Part shown: in pieces, positions 31,569 through 37,472 of the stretch | Position numbering within the stretch: position 1 is the first letter of the stretch | Layout: each line of letters opens with the position of its first letter | DNA from: SZUA-430 sp044375275 | Lineage (GTDB): Bacteria > Pseudomonadota > Alphaproteobacteria > Micropepsales > Micropepsaceae | Assembly: GCA_044375275.1 (NCBI GenBank) | Contig: JBILMZ010000012.1 | Coordinates: 1-37,472 of the forward strand | Length of the DNA stretch: 37,472 nucleotides | Reading direction: 5' to 3' | Notes under the pieces: generated by a model | Told to the model about the DNA's origin: nothing | Database searches by the model: none | Seen by the model: only the letters and a program-made list of their open reading frames with translations | Program-made: the position numbers and the translations under genes

Positions 31569-32402
31569 ATGAGTGTTCGAATGGCACAGGCCAAAGCTGG
31601 CTCGGATGAATACGCCGATACCGTTTATCACATCACGGAAGGCGAGAACGGCAAGAGCATTGAGGTCAAGGACTTCAACCTCTGGTACGGCGCGGCTCAG
31701 GCTCTGTTCAACAACACGCTGGACATCCAGAAGGGTCTCTGCACCGCCCTGATCGGACCGTCGGGCTGCGGAAAGTCAACGCTGCTGCGTTCGATGAACC
31801 GCATGAACGACCTCGTTGACGGGGTCCGGACCACGGGACAGATGATCCTGGAGGGTGAACAGATCTTCGGCGCCGGCGTTGACGTCATCGCATTGCGCAA
31901 GCGCATGGGCATGGTGTTCCAGAAGCCGAACCCCTTCCCGATGTCGATCTTCGAGAACGTCATCTATCCCCTGCGCGTAGATGGCGTCACCAACCGAAAG
32001 CTGCTCAAGGAAACGGTCGAAGCCGCCCTGAAGGGATCTGCCCTCTGGAACGAGGTCAAGGACCGGTTGAACGAAAGCGCCCTCGGCCTTTCCGGCGGAC
32101 AGCAGCAGCGCCTGTGCATCGCCCGCGCCATCGCCGGTAACCCTGAAGTCCTGCTGATGGACGAGCCCTGCTCGGCACTGGACCCGATCGCGACCTCCAA
32201 GATCGAGGAGCTGATCGACGAACTGAAGGGCCGCTACACGATCGTCATCGTGACCCACAACATGCAGCAGGCGGCCCGCGTGTCGGACAATACGGCCTTC
32301 ATGTACCTGGGGCGGCTCATCGAGTACGGCGACACCAAGCAGATGTTCGAAAAGCCAAAGGTAAAAAGGACCGAAGATTACCTTACGGGACGCTTCGGCT
32401 AG
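31569..32402 (+). CDS. pstB: Phosphate ABC transporter ATP-binding protein PstB
   Basis: This 277-residue ATPase has Walker A GPSGCGKST at 63-71, FQKPNPFPMSIFENVIYPLR (the PstB-specific Q-loop region) near 117-136, signature LSGGQQQR at 174-181, and Walker B LLMDEPCSALDP at 195-206. The H-loop is in IVIVTHNMQQAARVSD. It powers phosphate import through PstC-PstA. The N-terminus is about 25 residues longer than in E. coli PstB. A downstream methionine (residue 5) is another possible start. phoU, which usually follows pstB, is absent: the next gene is a tRNA. No strong terminator is seen; GGCAAG/CTTGCC at 32411-32433 is weak. Confidence 0.96.
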   Translation: MSVRMAQAKAGSDEYADTVYHITEGENGKSIEVKDFNLWYGAAQALFNNTLDIQKGLCTALIGPSGCGKSTLLRSMNRMNDLVDGVRTTGQMILEGEQIFGAGVDVIALRKRMGMVFQKPNPFPMSIFENVIYPLRVDGVTNRKLLKETVEAALKGSALWNEVKDRLNESALGLSGGQQQRLCIARAIAGNPEVLLMDEPCSALDPIATSKIEELIDELKGRYTIVIVTHNMQQAARVSDNTAFMYLGRLIEYGDTKQMFEKPKVKRTEDYLTGRFG

Positions 32403-32496
32403 GGGGTTGCGGCAAGTGTTCCCGGGGCTTGCCTTGGGACACGCGGCCATATTATAAGCCCGCCTCGGTCGGACGACACTTTGGTCCGGCCCGTGT

Positions 32497-32571
32497 GCGC
32501 CCTTCGTCTATCGGTTAGGACTCAAGATTTTCATTCTTGCAAGAGGGGTTCGATTCCCCTAGGGCGTACCA
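32497..32571 (+). tRNA. tRNA-Glu (UUC)
   Basis: The cloverleaf can be drawn by eye. The acceptor is GCGCCCT with AGGGCGT (first pair G-U), and the anticodon stem CAAGA/TCTTG has loop TTTTCAT with anticodon TTC. The T-arm is GGGG-TTCGATT-CCCC, and CCA is encoded at 32569-32571. TTC reads GAA/GAG, so this is glutamate. It stands alone between pstB and an intergenic region. No integrase or repeated tRNA end suggests that it is a used attachment site. Confidence 0.95.
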
Positions 32572-32963
32572 CTCTCTCTTCCCCTTCCATGATTGGCTGA
32601 TCGACCTCTCCCCGGCACATTCGGGGTAGGTCCGAAGCTGCTGCGACTGAGTTGCATAATTGTCACATTTTTCGAAATGTGACGGTCAGCAGACGCCAGC
32701 AGCAGCGAAATCCCTTCCCCACAAAGCCATCCTGTCACCGCAAAGCGTCCGGCCTGTGTTGCTACGCACGCGCGCCTGCCAACCTCGACGCACATGAGAT
32801 GCAAGTGGCGCCTCCCCTCCTGGAATACAGGTTTTTACTGGGTTTTCTTGCGCCTCGCGCAAACGCCTGGCGAACATGTCAAGCGCCGGCTCTCGGTCCG
32901 TCATCTTGCTCGAACGCACGGCGTGCGCTTCTCATTTGTGATGGATGTCCGGCGCGTGAAAAA
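32572..32963 (+). other. Intergenic region with a TTCG-loop hairpin
   Basis: About 390 bases without a convincing gene. GTCACATTT (32662-32670), loop TTCG and AAATGTGAC (32675-32683) form a perfect 9-bp stem. It has no T-run, so it may be an operator or an RNA structure. A frame at 32652-32999 has no ribosome binding site or family features. Confidence 0.5.
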
Positions 32964-33020
32964 AAGTGCGCACTTCGTGCGTTCACATACTTGTCATAAT
33001 GCGCACCGTGTGCATATATT
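32964..33020 (+). promoter_or_regulatory. Promoter with two operator-like palindromes for the small-peptide gene
   Basis: TTGTCA at 32991-32996 and TATATT at 33015-33020 are spaced by 18 bases. The palindrome AAGTGCGCACTT (32964-32975) lies upstream. ATGCGCAC-C-GTGTGCAT (32999-33015, one mismatch) fills the spacer. The shared core TGCGCAC suggests one regulator binding at two sites, with the second blocking RNA polymerase. It lies about 100 bases before the ATG at 33122. Confidence 0.6.
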
Positions 33021-33121
33021 AACCCTAGCAGAGCACGCAGGACGGTCCTTGCGTGGAGTTGCTGCGATCCATGCTGCCGGGCCTGAAAAAAAGGTGCCGT
33101 CAGCCAGAGGAGTGCACGACC

Positions 33122-33220
33122 ATGAAGAATCCATCAGCCGTTTGGGTAGTTTTGGCCCCGCTTTGGCCGCTTTTGGCTCTGGGGCTGGCCTACGCCGCCG
33201 TCTACGCGACGCGGATGTAG
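33122..33220 (+). CDS. 32-residue single-helix membrane peptide, function unknown
   Basis: The peptide reads MKNPSAVWVVLAPLWPLLAL, then GLAYAAVYATRM. It is one hydrophobic helix with a positive N-terminus and Arg near the C-terminus. GAGGAG at 33107-33112 lies 9 bases before the ATG. A good promoter with operator-like palindromes is about 100 bases upstream, and a very strong terminator follows 33 bases after the stop. This full set of signals around so short a frame argues for a real gene. I recognise no family. Small peptides of this type often bind and tune membrane complexes, or act as type I toxins. No antisense RNA is evident. Confidence 0.65.
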   Translation: MKNPSAVWVVLAPLWPLLALGLAYAAVYATRM

Positions 33221-33252
33221 CGCGCGGATTTACCAGTAGTCCAAATGAAAGA

Positions 33253-33289
33253 GGGGCAACCGGGCTGGTACCGGTTGCCCCTTTTCTTT
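33253..33289. terminator. Strong bidirectional terminator
   Basis: GGGGCAACCGG (33253-33263) pairs perfectly with CCGGTTGCCCC (33271-33281), with a 7-base loop. TTTTCTTT follows on the plus strand. On the minus strand the stem is followed by TCTTTCATTT. It ends both the small-peptide gene and the convergent TraB/GumN-like gene. Confidence 0.92.
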
Positions 33290-33322
33290 GGTTCGCTGAC
33301 TGACGCCGGGATGGATCCCGCC

Positions 33323-34657
33323 CTACTGCTGCGCCGACGCAGCGTTCGGGGCTGTTGAAGGCGCCTTCCCTGCCCCCATCAGCCCGTTCATGATCGTCTC
33401 GTACTTCGCGATCGGGATCATCCGGGATGACACCACGCGGTAACCGCGGGCGACCAGCCTGTCCTCGAAGTCGGGCATGTGCAGTGCACCCCACGGCAGG
33501 TAGATCAGGTTGAAGCGGGCAGCGTGCCTGTCCATTGCGGCCAGCGCGTGCGCGTTGCGCTTCTTGACCAGTTCCTCCATGACGGCCCGGATCTGGGGTT
33601 CGGTGAAGCGTCCCGTGACATCAATGTATTTCCCGACAGCTTCGGAGAGCGTGGGGCTCTGGAAAATCGAGCCGGCGGCTTCGATGAATGCCAGGGTTTC
33701 CGGCGACAGCTCCGAGACATCGACGTCAGCAAACACGACGCTCGGCTTGCCTGCGACCACCGGCAGCGCGGGAGTGACGGCTGCAGGCTGAGTGCCGGGT
33801 GCCGGCGGCGCGGCAGGTGCGGCCTCCAAGATGTTCGAGCCCGCGAGGAGCGACTGGAACTCGCCCTGCGACTGCAGGCCCAGACCGCGCGCCGCGTTGT
33901 CATAGCTCGGCTTCGCCTTCATCCGGTTATCGCGATCCGTCACCCCTTCGGCGAGGATCAGCGCCTGCGGCGGGATGCCCGCATAAAGCTGGCGATAGAA
34001 CTCACGCTCGCCGATATGGACCATGCCGACGAGGCGCACTTCGCTCTCGCCCTTCTTCATTACAGTTTCACGCACTTCAAGCCCGTTGGCCGCGAAGTGC
34101 AGATAGCCGCGGGATTCCTGCTCGATGTAGGTCGGGATCGCGGCAATCAGTGCCACCACGCCAAAGACGACAAGAAGCAGGGCTGCAATCGGTCCGGCGA
34201 TCAGGGTGCGGACGAACAGTCTCTCGTGCACCGGAAGATCGATCGTGCGGATGAACCAGCTGCCGAGGTTCAGCTTGTTTATCAGCAGACCGAAACCGGT
34301 GACCCCGAGCATGATGCCATCAAGACGCGCCAGGCTGGCGTGGTCCGACATAGACCAGCTCAGGCCAGGTGCGCCTGCCAGTTGCCACAAGGCCACCAGC
34401 AGGGGTGGCAGGAGCGTCAGCTTCGGCAATTGCGGGACAAGGATGATTTGCGCCAGCATGAGCAACGTCAGCACGGCAGCGAGCCCGCCCAGCTGCAGCC
34501 TGAACATGAAGAATGCGCTGTCCATCGCAGATTTCAGGACAAGGTTATCCAACAGCCCTACGGCAGCGTTCAGCGCGGCTACGAACAGGAAGGCATTGGC
34601 CAGAGCCACAAAGATCGGAAGGCCGTATCGGCTTTGCGGCATGTCTTGGTCGGTCAT
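33323..34657 (-). CDS. TraB/GumN-like protein with N-terminal membrane domain
   Basis: This 444-residue protein has five or so membrane helices in the first 200 residues (FVALANAFLFVAALNAAVGLL in two overlapping parts, LGGLAAVLTLLMLAQIILVP, ALLLVVFGVVALIAAIP). A TraB/GumN-type domain follows. Its conserved sites are GMVHIGEREFYRQL (GxxH), LILAEGVTD, the segment RNAHALAAMDRH, and LPWGALHMPDFEDRL (GAxH). The family shares an erythromycin-esterase-like metal-dependent hydrolase fold. A membrane-anchored TraB domain recalls PrgY/TraB peptide-pheromone proteins. The ATG at 34657 with AGGA upstream is preferred over the ATG at 34747. It has its own terminator, shared with the small peptide gene. 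Confidence 0.78.
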   Translation of the reverse strand: MTDQDMPQSRYGLPIFVALANAFLFVAALNAAVGLLDNLVLKSAMDSAFFMFRLQLGGLAAVLTLLMLAQIILVPQLPKLTLLPPLLVALWQLAGAPGLSWSMSDHASLARLDGIMLGVTGFGLLINKLNLGSWFIRTIDLPVHERLFVRTLIAGPIAALLLVVFGVVALIAAIPTYIEQESRGYLHFAANGLEVRETVMKKGESEVRLVGMVHIGEREFYRQLYAGIPPQALILAEGVTDRDNRMKAKPSYDNAARGLGLQSQGEFQSLLAGSNILEAAPAAPPAPGTQPAAVTPALPVVAGKPSVVFADVDVSELSPETLAFIEAAGSIFQSPTLSEAVGKYIDVTGRFTEPQIRAVMEELVKKRNAHALAAMDRHAARFNLIYLPWGALHMPDFEDRLVARGYRVVSSRMIPIAKYETIMNGLMGAGKAPSTAPNAASAQQ

Positions 34658-34923
34658 GAAAGCGTCCTGGCAGAAGTGGATCGGGGCAGAAGTGGATCGG
34701 GAATGAGGGCCTGCATCATAGTGGGGCACGCTGCACATGAAATGCACTTCCCCTGCAAGGCGAGTGGTTGTGCCAACAACTCGCCCTTCGGCGGAAGGGT
34801 GTCACAATTGTGGAACGACTAAGCCATGATGGGCAAAAAAGCGCGCCAGATTGTCACTCGGTGCGTTCCAAAAATGCCACAACCACAGGTGATTGCCGTC
34901 CGGGCGGGGAACTCTTCATCCAA
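34658..34923. other. Divergent intergenic region with 16-bp tandem repeat and hairpin
   Basis: CAGAAGTGGATCGGGG is duplicated almost fully at 34671-34701. GCGAGTGGTTG/CAACAACTCGC (34760-34770 with 34774-34784, one mismatch) makes a compact hairpin. No gene is seen. Confidence 0.6.
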
Positions 34924-34941
34924 CTGTCATTGTTCTGTCAC
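34924..34941 (+). promoter_or_regulatory. Pho box (PhoB site) upstream of the porin gene
   Basis: CTGTCAT-TGTT-CTGTCAC matches the PhoB consensus, two 7-base direct repeats with a 4-base spacer, with no clear mismatch in the repeats. It is 115 bases before the porin ATG, on the same strand. A -10 box at the expected distance is not obvious. The match predicts induction when phosphate is scarce. Confidence 0.85.
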
Positions 34942-34992
34942 GTAGCGCACCGAAACTCCGCCTGCGATTGGGGCGTATCTCAATGTCCGTTT

Positions 34993-35016
34993 AATTTGGC
35001 GAAAAACAGCCAAATT
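34993..35016 (+). other. Hairpin in the porin mRNA leader
   Basis: AATTTGGC (34993-35000) pairs with GCCAAATT (35009-35016) around an A-rich 8-base loop. It lies 40 bases before the start codon. It may stabilise the leader or be a small-RNA target. Confidence 0.5.
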
Positions 35017-35055
35017 CGTGCGGTTAACCGAAGACCTAAACTGGGGGACTGAGTG

Positions 35056-36579
35056 ATGAAGAAGACGATTTGGCTCGCAACCACGGCACTCGTTGCCATG
35101 AGCTTTGCGGCCGCACCGGCGATGGCCGGTCGTTCGGCCGCAGACAAGCGTGCATCCGAACTCTCGGAGCTGAAGGCTCGCATCGAGAAGCTCGAGCAGG
35201 AAGCTGCTGCCGCCCAGGCAGAAGCTGCTGACGAGCGCATTGCCAATGGCGCGCGCCTGAAGCAGGTGGAAGACACGCAGAACGCCGTCCAGTGGTCGTT
35301 CGCCGATGGCCGTCCGTCGGTCCGTTCGGGCGATGGCCGCTTTGAACTGGCCTTCCGCGGCCGCTTCATGTTCGACATGGCTTCCTATGAGCAGGACAAG
35401 AATGACTTTGGCGCTGGCTATGCCTGCGGCCTCGGTGGCGCGTCTGTTCTTTGCGACCAGGGTTCAGGAGCTGTTTTCCGTCGCGTTCGTTTCGGCGTTG
35501 AAGGCAAGTTCTTCCGCGACTTCATCTACGAAATGCGCTTCGACTTCGGCGGTTCGGGCATCGAAGGTGACGGCACGGTCAACATCATGCGCGTCGGCTA
35601 CACGGGTATTCCGAACACGCGCATCCATCTCGGCGCCATCCAGCCGATCATGACCATGTATGACGCCACGTCCTCAGCTGAACTGACGACGATGGAACGT
35701 CCTGCGGTCATCACAGCGCTCGTCGGCGCCTTCGGCGGTGACAATGCCCGCAAGGGTATCGAAGCGACCTGGCAGAAGGAAAACGTGTTCTACGAAGGTA
35801 GCAACCTGATGATCTCGGCCGCCTACACAGGCGAGCGCGCAGGCAGCACCAACAACAGCGACCACACCGGCCTCATTGGAAACGACGAAAGCACCCAGAT
35901 CCTTGGCCGTGCAGCCATGCGCCTGTGGAGCGACGGTGTCAGCAACGTCCAGGTCGGTGCGACAGCCGCACAGGTACTCAATGCGGACGCCAGAACGCTT
36001 CGCCTGGAGTCCCGTCCTGAAATCCGCGTCAGCGGAGATCGCTACATTGATACGGGCAATCTCTCGGTTGAAGACGGCGACAACACGGCCTACGGCTTCG
36101 AATTCGGCGCCAACTTCCAGAATCTCTATGTGGCCGCTGAATGGTACAACATGCAGTTCGACCGTCCTGGCGCCACATTGGATCCGGAATTCACCGGCTG
36201 GTACGTTGAAGGCGAGTGGATCATCACGGGCGAAAACAAGCGATATGCGGCTTCCGCGACGAACAACAACGTGGCCGTGTTCCGCGGTCCGTCGGTTGCT
36301 TCTCCGTGGTCGCTGGGTGGTGGCACGGGCGCCTGGTCGCTCCATGGTCGTCACAGCGTACTCGACCTGAACGCTTTCGAACTTGATGCAGTTGCCGGCA
36401 ACCGCGTTCGCGGTGGTGAGCAGACGATCACCAACCTGGGCGTGACTTGGTACATCAACTCGAACCTGAAGATGATGGGCGAGTACTCGATGGTTGACAT
36501 CGAGCGCCTGAGCGCAACCGGCACCAGCCTTGATGCCGAGTTCGACGTCATCCAGGGCCGCGCGATGTTCACGTTCTAA
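35056..36579 (+). CDS. OprP/OprO-type phosphate porin
   Basis: This 507-residue outer membrane protein has a signal peptide (KKTIWLATTALVAMSFAAA, cut after PAMA). A short coiled-coil follows (SELKARIEKLEQEAAAAQAE, residues 35-54), then a porin beta-barrel with FELAFRGRFMFDMASYEQD, FRRVRFGVEGKFFRDFIYE and the C-terminal strand ending in Phe. This is the OprP/OprO layout of trimeric anion-selective porins for phosphate and polyphosphate. The Pho box upstream supports that role. I prefer the ATG at 35056 over the GTG one codon earlier; GGGGGA lies 8-10 bases upstream. Two terminators follow. Confidence 0.9.
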   Translation: MKKTIWLATTALVAMSFAAAPAMAGRSAADKRASELSELKARIEKLEQEAAAAQAEAADERIANGARLKQVEDTQNAVQWSFADGRPSVRSGDGRFELAFRGRFMFDMASYEQDKNDFGAGYACGLGGASVLCDQGSGAVFRRVRFGVEGKFFRDFIYEMRFDFGGSGIEGDGTVNIMRVGYTGIPNTRIHLGAIQPIMTMYDATSSAELTTMERPAVITALVGAFGGDNARKGIEATWQKENVFYEGSNLMISAAYTGERAGSTNNSDHTGLIGNDESTQILGRAAMRLWSDGVSNVQVGATAAQVLNADARTLRLESRPEIRVSGDRYIDTGNLSVEDGDNTAYGFEFGANFQNLYVAAEWYNMQFDRPGATLDPEFTGWYVEGEWIITGENKRYAASATNNNVAVFRGPSVASPWSLGGGTGAWSLHGRHSVLDLNAFELDAVAGNRVRGGEQTITNLGVTWYINSNLKMMGEYSMVDIERLSATGTSLDAEFDVIQGRAMFTF

Positions 36580-36603
36580 GTCACTTACTGGTACCTCTAC
36601 TAT

Positions 36604-36676
36604 CCTCCCCGCTGCGTATTGGCGGGGAGGACCCCATACCAAACCCACTGACCCCGCACTTTCGGGGTCTTTTTTT
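36604..36676 (+). terminator. Two consecutive terminators after the porin gene
   Basis: CCTCCCCGC/GCGGGGAGG (36604-36612 with 36622-36630) forms the first stem, without a T-run. GACCCCG/CGGGGTC (36650-36656 with 36663-36669) plus seven T's forms a classic Rho-independent terminator. They insulate recJ, which converges on this point. Confidence 0.88.
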
Positions 36677-36705
36677 GGGAAGCGGGCTGAACGGAGGTCC
36701 TGCCT

Positions 36706-37472
36706 TCAGGATGCGAGGGCCGCGTCACGGATCGTGGCCTGAACCCGTCTCTGGCCCTGCCATTCGTCCACCTTCAGCGTTGCGGCAACGTGGAGCCTGC
36801 GCCCCTTGTGCTTCAGGAGGACAGCGCCGAGTTCGCTCTGCATGGCCCGGAACGCAATGCCGTTGAGGCGCGCGCCGTCAGGTGACTGGAAGGCGCAGCG
36901 CACGTGCTGCTCGCCCACCACGGACACGTAGGACACTGCCAGTGACGGAAAGGCAAAGACCGGTTCTGCATTCCCCGAACCGTAAGGGCCGCAGCGCGAA
37001 ACCAGCGTGCAGAACTCCTCTGTCGCGCCGCCTGGCGACAGCGCACCGTCGATCACAAGCTCACGACCTTCCGGAGACGCCGCGCAGGCCGACGCCAGTT
37101 GCGCGGAGAGAAACGCGCGAAACTCCAGCACGCGACGGGGATCGATGGTCAGGCCGGCCGCCATGGCGTGCCCGCCGCCATTGATCAGCAGGCCCTGCTC
37201 CTTTGCAGCGACGATTGCCGTTCCCAGATCGACGCCCGTCACCGAACGGCCGGACCCCTTGCCGACGCCCTCATTGAGCGAAATCACGATGGCTGGCTTC
37301 AGGTATCTTTCCTTGAGACGCGACGCGATGATGCCGATGACGCCTGGATGCCAACCCTCGTGCGCAACGACCAGCACCGCGCAGGCGCGCAGCCCCGCGT
37401 CGGACTCCACCAGTGAAATGGCCTCTTCAACCATGGACTGCTCGATGCTCCGGCGCTCCTGGTTGAGAATGT
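36706..37472 (-). CDS. recJ: Single-stranded-DNA-specific exonuclease RecJ (5' end outside window)
   Basis: The frame is open to the right window edge, where it reads ILNQERRSIEQSM, matching the conserved LN-x-ERR helix of RecJ. The visible 255 C-terminal residues include VVAHEGWHPGVIGIIASRLKE, which is typical of RecJ, and the DHHA1 motif GGGHAMAAGLT. The OB-type C-terminal domain (CGPYGSGNAEPVFAF; GRRLHVAATLKVDEWQG) follows. RecJ degrades single-stranded DNA 5' to 3' in recombination and mismatch repair. The catalytic DHH domain lies outside the window. The stop is 29 bases from the porin terminator. Confidence 0.96.
   Translation of the reverse strand, partial: ILNQERRSIEQSMVEEAISLVESDAGLRACAVLVVAHEGWHPGVIGIIASRLKERYLKPAIVISLNEGVGKGSGRSVTGVDLGTAIVAAKEQGLLINGGGHAMAAGLTIDPRRVLEFRAFLSAQLASACAASPEGRELVIDGALSPGGATEEFCTLVSRCGPYGSGNAEPVFAFPSLAVSYVSVVGEQHVRCAFQSPDGARLNGIAFRAMQSELGAVLLKHKGRRLHVAATLKVDEWQGQRRVQATIRDAALAS

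Noticed and set aside
32497..32571. tRNA-Glu as an integration site of a mobile island
   Set aside because: No integrase, no repeated tRNA 3' end and no phage or conjugation genes are seen on either side.
1..37472. CRISPR array, complete insertion sequence or prophage
   Set aside because: No regularly spaced repeat array, transposase, integrase or structural phage gene was found on either strand.

Overview
The window reads as a chromosomal stretch of a GC-rich alphaproteobacterium. Gene families, GC bias and a CtrA-like site suggest the Caulobacterales/Hyphomonadaceae, but this is inference because no rRNA or marker tree is available. Coding density is high. There is no integrase, transposase, phage gene or CRISPR array.

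Left part (1-13.6 kb): mostly core genes in small units. They are dusA (cut by the window edge), a CNNM/CorC transporter-like protein, an MpaB-type (DUF2236) oxygenase convergent with a globin, an OmpA-family protein, the ribosomal operon rpsF-rpsR-rplI, and a minus-strand group of clpP-like protease, GH13 glucosidase and class A acid phosphatase. After these come a sirtuin, a DUF1330 protein, a HigA antitoxin whose HigB partner survives only as a fused fragment, a small membrane protein, a perfect 42-bp inverted repeat, and an orphan radical SAM protein.

Middle (13.7-21.8 kb): the main accessory block, one tightly packed plus-strand cluster. It encodes a DUF2855 reductase-like protein, a GST-like protein, a small 4-TM protein, a 49-codon remnant of a medium-chain reductase, a haloalkane dehalogenase, a membrane-anchored DUF1330-like protein, a formylglycine sulfatase, a paralogue of the first 4-TM protein, and a CYP153-type P450. 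A 9-7-9 palindrome lies upstream of the first gene. The P450 has its own sigma70-like promoter. Dehalogenase, sulfatase and terminal hydroxylase together suggest breakdown of a halogenated and/or sulfated aliphatic compound. No substrate can be proved from sequence.

Right part (22-37.5 kb): a TolC-type protein and a serine hydrolase with a four-helix membrane tail, then the phosphate uptake genes pstS-pstC-pstA-pstB. PstC and PstA both carry large extra periplasmic domains, a strong hairpin separates pstS from pstC, and phoU is absent here. tRNA-Glu(UUC) follows. Next is a 32-codon membrane peptide gene with a clear promoter, RBS and terminator, then a TraB/GumN-like membrane protein. A textbook Pho box precedes an OprP/OprO-type porin, so the phosphate porin and the Pst transporter probably act together across the outer and inner membranes. 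recJ is cut off by the right edge.
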